Assembly: GCA_002394965.1 (NCBI GenBank)
Contig: DGVL01000168.1
Location: forward strand, 1-21,168
DNA length: 21,168 bases
Reading direction: 5' to 3'
From: Lachnospira sp. UBA4285
Lineage (GTDB): Bacteria > Bacillota > Clostridia > Lachnospirales > Lachnospiraceae
This document shows positions 7,848 to 14,841 of the stretch, piece after piece; positions within the stretch are counted from its first letter, which is position 1, and each line of letters begins with the position of its first letter. The notes beneath the pieces are model-generated. The model made no database searches. It was not told the origin of the DNA and worked only from the letters and a program-made list of their open reading frames with translations. A program made the position numbers and the translations under genes.

Positions 7848-8644
7848 ATTTTCTCCGGTTCTGCCCTGAAGGCTTTGTCCTGCCGTATGAGCGTTTTCAT
7901 GGCCTCCACCGCCACCTGGATCTCATGCTCCGTGTTGTGGACCTGATCATCAGGCAGCCCGGCCTTCGCCCGCTCCTGATTCGCCAGTACGAGCAGAACC
8001 GTGCCGACGCGCACATGAAGCGCACTCGCCGTCACAAAAAGCGCCGCGCTCTCCATCTCCGAGCCCTTCGCGCCCAGGGCACACCATGCCTTCCATTTGT
8101 TCATGAGTTCGTATCCGACAGGCTTTTTCTCCGGTTCGTGCTGCCCGAAGAAGGAATCCTTGCACTCCACCACACCCACGTGATACCGGAACTTAAGAGC
8201 TTCCGCCGCGTCGGCAAGTGCCCGGGTCACCGTGAAATCCGGGACGGCCGGGAACTCGATCGGCGCGTACTCCTTTGAGGTCCCCTCCATGCGGATGGCG
8301 CCGTCTGCCACAATGAGATCGCCGCCAAGCACGTCCAGATCCATGCCGCCGCAGGTGCCGACGCGGATGAAGGTGTGCGCGCCCAGATGCACAAGTTCCT
8401 CCATCGCAATGGCCGCAGACGGACCGCCGATCCCGGTGGATACCACACTCACCGGGACGCCGAGCAGGCTGCCGGTGTACGTGTTGAATTCCCGGTTCAT
8501 GCCGATGTGTCTTGCCCCGTCGAGGTGGCCTGCTATCGACGCACACCGCCCCGGATCGCCGGGCAGAATACAGTACGCCCCCACGTCCCCCTGCTTCAGA
8601 TGCACATGATATTCATACCCGGACCCTTGCGCATAATCAATCAT
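7844..8644 (-). CDS. udp: Uridine phosphorylase
   Basis: A 266-residue nucleoside phosphorylase of the NP-I family, cleaving uridine with phosphate to uracil and ribose-1-phosphate. The phosphate-site element LPGDPGRC, the GIGGPSAAIAMEEL stretch, RVGTCGGMDLDV and the ribose-binding GSEMESAALFV are all in the usual order and spacing, and the length is typical. The start at 8644 has AAGGGAG 7 nt upstream. It lies 51 bp after the alpha/beta hydrolase gene and overlaps cdd by 4 bp. Purine nucleoside phosphorylase DeoD is the nearest alternative, but pairing with cdd favours pyrimidine salvage. Confidence 0.88.
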   Translation of the reverse strand: MIDYAQGSGYEYHVHLKQGDVGAYCILPGDPGRCASIAGHLDGARHIGMNREFNTYTGSLLGVPVSVVSTGIGGPSAAIAMEELVHLGAHTFIRVGTCGGMDLDVLGGDLIVADGAIRMEGTSKEYAPIEFPAVPDFTVTRALADAAEALKFRYHVGVVECKDSFFGQHEPEKKPVGYELMNKWKAWCALGAKGSEMESAALFVTASALHVRVGTVLLVLANQERAKAGLPDDQVHNTEHEIQVAVEAMKTLIRQDKAFRAEPEKI

Positions 8645-8695
8645 CTTCTGACTCCCTTCGGGTGATGCAGCATTTACTGGTTTACTTCCGGTCCG

Positions 8696-9466
8696 TCACT
8701 TGTCTTTTCCGAAAAATTCAACGACCGTGTGGATCGCGCTGTCCATGAGCTTCGGGTTGCGGAAAGGATGGTCGGCACCTTCCACCGGCACGAACTCGAT
8801 CACGTTGTTCTCGCAGAACTGAATCGAATCCCCGATCGGGACCATCTCATCCGCGGTTCCGTGAATGACCAGCATATTGTCGGCCCAGTCGAAATACTCG
8901 AACCTGCGGACGTCTCCTGCTGCGAGCGCGTCAAAGAGCGTATGATCGGCCTTCATCTTCCGCTCATAGCCGATCTCGACCTCCTTTCCCTTTGCCAGTC
9001 TTTCGCGGTCGGTTTCTTTCACATTCTTGAGCATCAGATCGTGCATCCGCAGCCCCGGCGCGCGCAGTGCCACTTTGGCAAATGGATTGCCCGCCTGGTG
9101 CATATACAGAAGCGTCAGATACCCGCCGAAGCTGACGGAATAGTTGAAGATCGTTTTCGCCTGAAGCGTCTCCTTGGCGTAGTTCACGACCAGCTTCATG
9201 TACTCCATGCAATCGCCGATCTCCAGCTTCTTGCGCCCGTCTTTTCCGTGGCACGGCCAGTCAAACGCGAGGACTGCGTCCCGGCTGTGCTTGTCCAGAT
9301 ATTTCTCTGCAAAGCGCGTGATGTTGGCCACGTCCTTGCTGCTCCCGAAACCGTGCGTGCAGATCACGACCCTCTCAAATGTCCTGAGAGGCGACGCGGA
9401 GAGGATCCGGCAGCGCACCGAACTGCCCTCTTCATTGATGTCAAAATGTTTTTCGATAACTGCCAT
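8696..9466 (-). CDS. Alpha/beta hydrolase (serine hydrolase, S9/acylglycerol lipase-like)
   Basis: A 256-residue cytoplasmic alpha/beta hydrolase. Visible elements are the oxyanion-hole segment CTHGFGSSKD, the strand AFDWPCHGKDG, the nucleophile elbow YSVSFGGYLTL, the acid in VIHGTADEMVP, and the catalytic His in EGADHPFRNP. The elbow reads S-V-S-F-G rather than G-x-S-x-G, so the first glycine is replaced while the Ser and last Gly remain. No signal peptide is seen. The frame is open to 9517, but ATG at 9466 with an AAGGAAG site upstream begins at the conserved domain. It precedes udp and cdd on the same strand and is likely co-transcribed with them. The substrate is unknown. Confidence 0.8.
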   Translation of the reverse strand: MAVIEKHFDINEEGSSVRCRILSASPLRTFERVVICTHGFGSSKDVANITRFAEKYLDKHSRDAVLAFDWPCHGKDGRKKLEIGDCMEYMKLVVNYAKETLQAKTIFNYSVSFGGYLTLLYMHQAGNPFAKVALRAPGLRMHDLMLKNVKETDRERLAKGKEVEIGYERKMKADHTLFDALAAGDVRRFEYFDWADNMLVIHGTADEMVPIGDSIQFCENNVIEFVPVEGADHPFRNPKLMDSAIHTVVEFFGKDK

Positions 9467-9487
9467 ATCCGGTATTCTTCCTTCTGC

Positions 9488-9528
9488 CCCGCCGCGCCCG
9501 GATGCCATGCAGGGCACCTTGCGGCGGG
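9488..9528 (-). repeat. GC-rich stem-loop in the 5' leader of the hydrolase gene
   Basis: Arms CCCGCCGC (9488-9495) and GCGGCGGG (9521-9528) are perfect 8-bp complements around 25 bases that can pair further. The structure ends just before the hydrolase ribosome site (about 9477-9483) on the minus strand and could limit translation. No T-run follows. Confidence 0.45.
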
Positions 9529-9538
9529 CATATCTCTA

Positions 9539-9559
9539 AGCCGGCATCCGGCGCCGGCT
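9539..9559. repeat. Short GC-rich dyad in the divergent gap
   Basis: Arms AGCCGGC (9539-9545) and GCCGGCT (9553-9559) are separated by 7 bases. A run of six A follows on the plus strand, so neither strand yields stem then U-run and it is not an intrinsic terminator. Together with 9488-9528 it gives the hydrolase transcript two successive leader hairpins. Confidence 0.4.
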
Positions 9560-9625
9560 CTTAAAAAATTGTACCGCGCTTTATAAAAGAAGACCATCCC
9601 TTTTAACCGAAGGTTCCGTCTGTGT

Positions 9626-9681
9626 CGCACAATCCCTGCTTTGACACACCTTTATTTGTATGCTACGGTACAGATTGTGCG
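9626..9681. repeat. 9-bp inverted repeat flanking the YczE/YitT-family promoter
   Basis: Perfect arms CGCACAATC (9626-9634) and GATTGTGCG (9673-9681) lie on either side of the -35/-10 pair. The left arm is part of TGTG-TCG-CACA (9621-9631) and the right arm of TGTGCGCGCA, so each side may be a half or whole operator of the TGTG-n-CACA type. The right arm covers the predicted transcription start. Binding there would block the promoter; the regulator is not in the window. Confidence 0.5.
9641..9669 (+). promoter_or_regulatory. Sigma-70 type promoter for the YczE/YitT-family gene
   Basis: A perfect -35 TTGACA (9641-9646) is followed by a 17-bp spacer and -10 TACGGT (9664-9669), preceded by TGC as in extended -10 elements. 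The -10 itself is weak (three of six). Transcription would start near 9676, giving a leader of about 94 nt that contains a hairpin with arms 9728-9734 and 9739-9745 (loop GACG) just before the ribosome site. Confidence 0.55.
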
Positions 9682-9769
9682 CGCATCTGCATCTGTTCTT
9701 CTTTTTATCCAGGCCGGATACGCTCTCCTCTGCCGACGGGCAGAGACAGTTTGAACGGGAGCCTTCTAA

Positions 9770-10408
9770 ATGAAAAAAACTGCCAGAATCCTTTTTTATC
9801 TCATCGGAATGATCATCCTGTCGCTTGGCATCGTCCTCAATACCAAGTCCTCGTTCGGCGTCACCCCCATCATCTCCATCGCCTATTCGCTGTCGGTGAT
9901 TCACAGCTGGAATTTCGGCAATACGTCATTTGTCATGTACTGTGTGCTCGCCGCGGTTGAATACGGGTTCAAGGGAAAGAATTTCCGGCTGTATGACCTG
10001 CTGCAGATTCCGCTCTCCATCGTCGTGACGCGGTTCTTCAACCTGTTTGGCGCCCTTCTGCCGGATGTCACCGCGCTTCCCGCGCGGATCGCGTGCCTCA
10101 TCCTCGGGATCGCCCTGACCGGCATCGGCGCCGCGATGAACGTCAACACGCGGCTGGTCCCCAATCCGGGGGACGGCATCGTCCAGGCCATCGCGGACCG
10201 GCTCGGCAAAAGGATGGGCAATGTGAAAAATGTCTTTGATATCCTGTGCGTCGCGCTGACGCTGCTCATCGGCCTTCTTACCACCGGACGCCCTGTCGGC
10301 ATCGGCATCGGAACCGTGGCGGCCATGATCGGCGTCGGACGGTTCATCTATCTGTACAATTCTTTGTTCAAGGATGCGCAGCTTGGCCTCACCGGACTGA
10401 AGGCGTGA
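9770..10408 (+). CDS. YczE/YyaS/YitT-family integral membrane protein
   Basis: A 212-residue membrane protein with five to six hydrophobic helices. The pattern GIVLNTKSSFGVTPIISIAYSLS near the N-terminus, the loop VNTRLVPNPGDGIVQAIA and the late GLLTTGRPVGIGIGTV match the YczE/YyaS/YitT group of Gram-positive bacteria. Function is not established for the group; B. subtilis YczE is linked to surfactin production (family knowledge), and a transport role is often assumed. The start follows GGGAG at 9757-9761. It is a single gene with its own promoter, divergent from the hydrolase, and its stop codon lies in an intrinsic terminator. Confidence 0.82.
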   Translation: MKKTARILFYLIGMIILSLGIVLNTKSSFGVTPIISIAYSLSVIHSWNFGNTSFVMYCVLAAVEYGFKGKNFRLYDLLQIPLSIVVTRFFNLFGALLPDVTALPARIACLILGIALTGIGAAMNVNTRLVPNPGDGIVQAIADRLGKRMGNVKNVFDILCVALTLLIGLLTTGRPVGIGIGTVAAMIGVGRFIYLYNSLFKDAQLGLTGLKA

Positions 10409-10435
10409 GCGGCAGGAAGCGGCTCGCGTGTTTTT
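10403..10435 (+). terminator. Intrinsic terminator after the YczE/YitT-family gene
   Basis: Stem arms 10403-10410 and 10422-10429 pair over 8 bp (two G-U wobbles) around an 11-base loop and are followed by G and five T (10431-10435). The stop codon TGA (10406-10408) is in the left arm. The citrate synthase promoter begins at once downstream. Confidence 0.65.
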
Positions 10436-10440
10436 CCGGT

Positions 10441-10469
10441 TTTACATTTTCTGTTCTGCATGATATAGT
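10441..10469 (+). promoter_or_regulatory. Sigma-70 type promoter for citrate synthase
   Basis: -35 TTTACA (10441-10446, five of six), an exact 17-bp spacer and -10 TATAGT (10464-10469, five of six). The predicted start is near 10476, so the leader before the start codon at 10667 is about 190 nt. This is the best promoter match in the window. Confidence 0.7.
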
Positions 10470-10475
10470 ATTATT

Positions 10476-10666
10476 AGTATTCATTGTGCGAGGCGAAGTG
10501 TACATCTGCCTCGTTAATTCCTGAAAATTTAAGACTGATTTTCTTGAATTCACCCCGGCGGGGTGGTACGGTACGCTCATCCTGCACGGACTGGACATAC
10601 TGCACATTCCGGGCATTTTTGTCTGCTTTCCGGCACCAGGCCCGTCTCAAAAAGGAGGGACTGCTG
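10476..10666 (+). promoter_or_regulatory. Structured 5' leader of citrate synthase
   Basis: Three hairpins follow one another: arms 10488-10494 / 10508-10514 (7 bp with one wobble), 10523-10528 / 10538-10543 (6 bp), and CACCCC 10551-10556 / GGGGTG 10560-10565 (6 bp, 3-nt loop). The last runs into GGGGTGGTAC and the small palindrome GTACGGTAC (10566-10574), which recalls but does not match a T-box core. The remaining bases to 10666 hold no clear gene. The leader ends with the strong ribosome site AAAGGAGGG. Confidence 0.4.
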
Positions 10667-12049
10667 ATGAAAACAAGAGACAGCATCGACACCGTTTCCT
10701 ATGCGGAACTCAGTAGAAAAAACGATTCCATCGATCCTGCGCTGTATGACACATACCAGGTGAAGCGGGGCCTGCGGGATCTGAACGGCAAAGGCGTCGT
10801 GGCCGGGCTCACCAATATCTCCAACATCGTCGCGTTTGACGCGGAAGGGCAGCCCTGTGACGGCCAGCTGTGGTACCGGGGATATGAGATCCACGACCTG
10901 ATCCACAAGTATCTGGGAAGCCGCTACGGCTACGAGAATCTGACCTACCTTCTCCTGTTCGGCGAGCTTCCGGACGAAGACGAGGCAAAGCACTTCACGG
11001 AACTGCTCGCCAGCATGCGGGAGCTCCCCACGAATTTCACCCGCGACGTGATCATGAAGGCGCCGACCAGGGATATCATGAACTCCATGACGCGCTCCAT
11101 TCTGACGCTTGCCTCGTATGACAGCAATGCTGCCGATATCTCTCTTGAGAACGTCATCAGCCAGTCCATCCAGCTGATCTCCGTATTCCCGATGCTGGCA
11201 ATCTACGGTTATCACGCCTACAACCACTACGAGAATCTCGAGTCCATGTACATCCACCGTCCGGACCCGGAGCTTTCTACCGCCGAGAATATTCTGCGCA
11301 TGCTGCGCCCGGATTCTTCCTTTTCCAAAGTCGAGGCGATGGCTCTCGATGTGGCGCTGATGCTTCACATGGAGCACGGCGGCGGCAATAACTCCAGCTT
11401 CACAACCCGCGTCGTGAGTTCGTCCGGCGCGGACACGTACGCGGTCATCGCAGCCGCGATGAGTTCTCTTAAAGGTCCGCGGCACGGCGGCGCCAACATC
11501 AAAGTCATGGAGATGATGGACGACATCCGCGAAAACGTGCGCGACTGGGATGATGACGAGGAGATCGCCGCGTATCTGCAGAAGATCCTGAACGGCGAGA
11601 CCTTCGACCACAGGGGGCTGATCTACGGCATGGGCCACGCCGTGTATTCCAGATCCGACCCGCGCGAGCGCATCTTCAAGTCATTTGTCGAGATGCTTTC
11701 CAAAGAGAAGAAACGCGAGAAGGACATGTCTCTGTACAACAAGGTCGAGACGATTGCCCCGGAAGTCATCTCCGGCCACCGCAGGATCTACAAGGGCGTC
11801 GCCCCGAACGTCGATTATTACAGCGGTTTCGCCTACGATATGATGGGCATCCCGCGGGAGCTCTACACACCGATGTTCGCCATCGCCAGAGTCGCCGGCT
11901 GGAGCGCGCACCGGATCGAAGAGCTGGTGTCCGGTTCCAAGATCATCCGCCCGGCCTACAAGAGCATCATGAAGATCAAAAAGCCTCTCGGCGAGCCGCC
12001 CACGGACGAGAATGGGCGCAAGACTATAAACGTTGACCTCATCCGGTGA
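10667..12049 (+). CDS. gltA: Citrate synthase (citrate/2-methylcitrate synthase family)
   Basis: A 460-residue enzyme condensing oxaloacetate and acetyl-CoA to citrate. The catalytic triad is in place: His273 in PRHGGAN, His324 in GMGHAV and Asp383 in NVDYYSG. Other family stretches are LWYRGYEIHDL and MEHGGGNNSSFTTRVVSSSG, a form seen in the longer clostridial citrate synthases. The frame is open to 10484, but the ATG at 10667 sits 6 nt behind AAAGGAGGG and opens the conserved N-terminus. No aconitase or isocitrate dehydrogenase gene follows, as would be expected in a glutamate-directed partial TCA operon. 2-Methylcitrate synthase activity cannot be ruled out. Confidence 0.9.
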   Translation: MKTRDSIDTVSYAELSRKNDSIDPALYDTYQVKRGLRDLNGKGVVAGLTNISNIVAFDAEGQPCDGQLWYRGYEIHDLIHKYLGSRYGYENLTYLLLFGELPDEDEAKHFTELLASMRELPTNFTRDVIMKAPTRDIMNSMTRSILTLASYDSNAADISLENVISQSIQLISVFPMLAIYGYHAYNHYENLESMYIHRPDPELSTAENILRMLRPDSSFSKVEAMALDVALMLHMEHGGGNNSSFTTRVVSSSGADTYAVIAAAMSSLKGPRHGGANIKVMEMMDDIRENVRDWDDDEEIAAYLQKILNGETFDHRGLIYGMGHAVYSRSDPRERIFKSFVEMLSKEKKREKDMSLYNKVETIAPEVISGHRRIYKGVAPNVDYYSGFAYDMMGIPRELYTPMFAIARVAGWSAHRIEELVSGSKIIRPAYKSIMKIKKPLGEPPTDENGRKTINVDLIR

Positions 12050-12101
12050 CAAGATGCCGGAGCTGGCCAGCGGAATACATTCCCGTTCGAAAGGAATTCC
12101 C

Positions 12102-13280
12102 GTGAATTCATATAATTTTGATGAAATCATCAGCTGGAGAGGAACCGGCTCCGAAAAATGGGATGTCGCAAAAAATGAGCTTCCGATGTGGGTGGCGGAC
12201 ATGGATTTCAAGACCGCCCCCGAAATCATCGAAGCTCTTGAAAGACGCGTGCAGCACGGAATCTTCGGTTATACCGGCATCACGCCGGACTGGTACGAAG
12301 CATATCAGAACTGGTGGAAGATGCGGCATGGATTTGAAATTCAGAAGGAATGGCTGATCTTCACGTCCGGTGTTGTCCCGGCCATCTCAAGTCTGGTGCG
12401 CCGCCTGACGCTTCCCGCAGAGAAAGTGCTGGTCCAGACACCGGTCTACAATATCTTCTTCAATTCCATCGTCAATAACGGCCGCGTGCCGCTTGAGAGT
12501 CCGCTGACAGATAACAACGGGCGCTATGAGATGGATTTCGGACAACTGGAGCGGGATCTGGCGGACCCGCAGACCACGCTCATGCTGCTGTGCAATCCGC
12601 AGAATCCGGGCGGCCGGGTCTGGAACGCGCAGGAGCTCGGGGAAGTCGCCCGGCTCGCGAAAAAAAACGGGGTCACCGTCGTCTCCGATGAGATTCACTG
12701 TGACCTGACAAGGCCCGGCGTTCAGTATACCCCCTTTGCCAGTGTGTCGGAGGAGGCGGCGCAGATCAGCGTCACCTGCATAAGTCCGAGCAAGGCTTTC
12801 AATCTCGCAGGGCTTCACTCGGCCGCCGTCTTTGTCCCGGATGAGCATCTGCGAAACCGCGTCAGCCGCGGCCTCAACAACGATGAGGTGGCGGAGCCGA
12901 ATGCATTTGCCATATGCGGGGCTGTGGCAGCTCTCACGGAAGGCGGGCCGTGGCTTTCCGCGCTGCGGGAGTATCTGGAGCAGAATTACAGGACAGCAAG
13001 GCGCTTCATCCTGGATAATCTTCCGCAGCTGCAGCCCTTTGACGAAGACGCCACCTACCTGCTGTGGACAGACGCCAGGAAGCTGCCGGCCGGAGGCGCG
13101 TCCCTCGCGCGGTTCATCCGGAAAGAAACCGGGCTTTACATAAGCGACGGCGCCCAATACGGGAAGGCCGGAGAGGGATTCGTGCGGATCAACTTCGCCT
13201 GCCCCGCCGCGCGGCTGAATGACGGCCTGAACCGCCTCGCAGCCGGCGTGAAAGCCTACGAAAAGACGTACGGAAAATAA
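12102..13280 (+). CDS. MalY/PatB-type pyridoxal-phosphate C-S lyase / aminotransferase
   Basis: A 392-residue fold-type I PLP enzyme. MWVADMDFKTAP, the hallmark N-terminus of MalY/PatB beta-C-S lyases, is at 29-40. FGYTGI, LLCNPQNPGG, SDEIHCDL (PLP-binding Asp196) and the Schiff-base lysine Lys231 in SPSKAFNLAGLHSA follow in order. Members cleave cystathionine or cysteine conjugates to pyruvate, ammonia and a thiol. The start is GTG at 12102, chosen because AAAGGA precedes it by about 6 nt. The upstream in-frame ATGs lack such a site, and one of them (12033) would overlap gltA. It lies 52 bp after gltA and is probably co-transcribed, ending before the terminator at 13334. Confidence 0.87.
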   Translation: MNSYNFDEIISWRGTGSEKWDVAKNELPMWVADMDFKTAPEIIEALERRVQHGIFGYTGITPDWYEAYQNWWKMRHGFEIQKEWLIFTSGVVPAISSLVRRLTLPAEKVLVQTPVYNIFFNSIVNNGRVPLESPLTDNNGRYEMDFGQLERDLADPQTTLMLLCNPQNPGGRVWNAQELGEVARLAKKNGVTVVSDEIHCDLTRPGVQYTPFASVSEEAAQISVTCISPSKAFNLAGLHSAAVFVPDEHLRNRVSRGLNNDEVAEPNAFAICGAVAALTEGGPWLSALREYLEQNYRTARRFILDNLPQLQPFDEDATYLLWTDARKLPAGGASLARFIRKETGLYISDGAQYGKAGEGFVRINFACPAARLNDGLNRLAAGVKAYEKTYGK

Positions 13281-13308
13281 AAATAAGGGAGCCTGACTTT
13301 CTGCTCCC
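13274..13308 (-). terminator. Intrinsic terminator for the minus-strand 13343-14092 gene
   Basis: On the minus strand, stem GGGAGC (13308-13303) and GCTCCC (13292-13287) with a 10-nt loop is followed by TTATTTTTATTTT (13286-13274). The T-run covers the stop codon of the convergent C-S lyase gene. Confidence 0.7.
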
Positions 13309-13333
13309 CCGCCATATACTGCCACATTCCCGG

Positions 13334-13367
13334 GCCGCCCTGTCAGATCACGCAGGGCGGCTCTTTT
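13334..13367 (+). terminator. Intrinsic terminator for gltA and the C-S lyase gene
   Basis: Perfect 9-bp stem GCCGCCCTG (13334-13342) and CAGGGCGGC (13353-13361) with a 10-nt loop, followed by TCTTTT. The stop codon of the opposite-strand gene (13343-13345) is the first triplet of the loop. Confidence 0.7.
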
Positions 13368-14092
13368 GATATTTCCTTCATCAGAGCGTGAAGCGGCGCC
13401 GTGTCTCCGCCCTGAACGCCAAAAAGCGCGCTGCCCTCGCCGCCGTTCACCGCGCCGGATGCCAGCAGCATCACCTTTCCGCCGGTCAGCTGCCGGATCG
13501 CGTCCATCTCCGTGTAGACTTCTCCAAAAGCCGGGAACATGCGCAGTCCGGCGCTCTCCGGGTCGTTGCAGGCACTCACGAGCTCATCAATGGGCCCTTC
13601 AACCCGCTTCTCCACGCCGACCGGCAGGATCACGCGCGCGCGCCGGGTGATCGCTGCCCTTGACACCTGGATAATCGTGCCGCCGCTGTCCGTATTGCCG
13701 ATCAGCACTGCGGCTCTCCCCGCCTTCAGATCCACCGCATTCGCGCCTTTCAGGATGATGTCACCGGCTGTAAGACTGCTGCATACATCGGCGAGGTCCG
13801 CACGGAATTCCGGCTCTCCCTTCGTGATGACAAGATCGCCGGAAAATGCCGCATCAATCATCTTCGAGCCCGGTGCGCCAAGAACGCCGCGGTGAAATGA
13901 AGGTCCCTCGGCTCTCAGACTGCTCCCAAGTTGTTTTAAAAGCTCATTGGCAATGTACAAGTTCGTCGTTCCGGCGATCACAACAATCTTCCGGTCTTTC
14001 AGCGCATCCTGCACATCTTTGCGGCGCACGATCGCTCTGGCGATCAGCCGCTTGCCGGCCGCCGGCGTGATCAGGAACTGTTCGGTTCTCAT
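13343..14092 (-). CDS. Conserved protein of unassigned function, alpha/beta fold
   Basis: I do not recognise a characterised relative. The 249-residue soluble protein begins ITPAAGKRLIARAI, then KIVVIAGTTNLYIANELL (a beta-strand followed by a Gly-Thr-Thr-Asn loop), GDLVITKGEP, GDIILKGANAVDLKAGRAAVLIGN, TDSGGTI and VILPVGVEKRV. Repeated strand-glycine-loop segments suggest a Rossmann-like or NagB/CoA-transferase-like ligand-binding fold; a LUD-type assignment is possible but not shown. The start at 14092 has GGAGG 7 nt upstream and opens at the conserved part; the frame is open to 14119. It lies 67 bp after the YgjP-type gene and is probably in the same transcript. It ends in a convergent arrangement with interlocked terminators. 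Confidence 0.6.
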   Translation of the reverse strand: MRTEQFLITPAAGKRLIARAIVRRKDVQDALKDRKIVVIAGTTNLYIANELLKQLGSSLRAEGPSFHRGVLGAPGSKMIDAAFSGDLVITKGEPEFRADLADVCSSLTAGDIILKGANAVDLKAGRAAVLIGNTDSGGTIIQVSRAAITRRARVILPVGVEKRVEGPIDELVSACNDPESAGLRMFPAFGEVYTEMDAIRQLTGGKVMLLASGAVNGGEGSALFGVQGGDTAPLHALMKEISKEPPCVI

Positions 14093-14159
14093 GTTCAACC
14101 TCCAATCAGGTTTTGCCAAACCCAGAATCCAGTTATCTCCAATCCGGGATCCATCTCCT

Positions 14160-14732
14160 TCACCCGGAATACCGCGGATTTCTTCTCATAATCTCATTCC
14201 CGTGCTCTTTAAGCCACCTGTGCCAACGGTCATAATCGGGATATACGCGGCGAACCTCGGCGTAAAAGGCAGGCGAATGATTCATCTGCAGTCGGTGGCA
14301 GAGTTCATGAACCACCACGCTGTCGATCACCTCCGGCGGCGTCAGCATCAGAAGGCAGTTGAAGTTCAGGTTTCCTGCCGCGCTGCAGCTGCCCCAGCGC
14401 GAGGTCTGATTGCGGATCGTGATCCGCCCGACCTTAACTCCAACCTTCGGAGCGAAGCAGCGTACACGCTCCGGAATCACGCGCGCAGCGCGCCTGGCGA
14501 GTTCCCGGAGTTCCTGCTCATCAAGCGGCTTCACGGGATGTTGCTGTTCTTCCTGCTTCATCCGCCGCTCTTTTTCCAGATGTCTCACAATCCAGTCCGC
14601 GTGGGATTGCACGAACCGGGCTGTTTCCTCACCTGTCATCTGCGCGGGGACGCGGACGATGACCTTTCCGTCCGCAATCTGAATGGCCGCCGTGCGGCGG
14701 GCGCTGCGGATGACCGTGTATGTCACTTTCAT
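14160..14732 (-). CDS. YgjP-type zinc metallopeptidase (DUF45, M48-like)
   Basis: A 190-residue soluble protein. The zinc-binding motif HELCH is at 142-146, with the third ligand candidate His152 in MNHSPAFYAEV; SRWGSCS (111-117) precedes it, as is diagnostic of the YgjP/DUF45 family. The C-terminus is rich in Trp, His and Arg. Family members are predicted metalloproteases with unsettled substrates. The ATG at 14732 has GAGG about 7 nt upstream. An extended -10 promoter lies just before it. SprT-like proteases share HExxH but not the SRWGSCS element. Confidence 0.87.
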   Translation of the reverse strand: MKVTYTVIRSARRTAAIQIADGKVIVRVPAQMTGEETARFVQSHADWIVRHLEKERRMKQEEQQHPVKPLDEQELRELARRAARVIPERVRCFAPKVGVKVGRITIRNQTSRWGSCSAAGNLNFNCLLMLTPPEVIDSVVVHELCHRLQMNHSPAFYAEVRRVYPDYDRWHRWLKEHGNEIMRRNPRYSG

Positions 14733-14754
14733 AGCTGTGCCTCATCTGATTTCA

Positions 14755-14763
14755 AGTATAGCA
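14755..14763 (-). promoter_or_regulatory. Extended -10 promoter for the YgjP-type gene
   Basis: The minus strand reads TGCTATACT, matching the extended -10 consensus TGnTATAAT except for one base. Transcription would begin near 14748, giving a leader of about 16 nt. A second -10-like TATTAT lies further upstream, so the start is not certain. No clear terminator for the preceding permease gene was found in 14764-14841. Confidence 0.5.
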
Positions 14764-14841
14764 TACAGGAATACAGAAAAGGGCAGATAAAATAATACAG
14801 ACGGGAAATTCAAAGGAACAAGCCGTGTAGCAATCCTCTTT

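Noticed and set aside
9539..9570. Intrinsic terminator in the divergent gap
   Set aside because: The stem is followed by A residues, not T, on the plus strand, and the T-run precedes the stem on the minus strand.
10556..10574. T-box riboswitch upstream of citrate synthase
   Set aside because: GGGGTGGTAC resembles the T-box core but the following bases read GGTACG, not CCGCG. The sequence pairs upstream (CACCCC) and has no downstream complement for a terminator switch.
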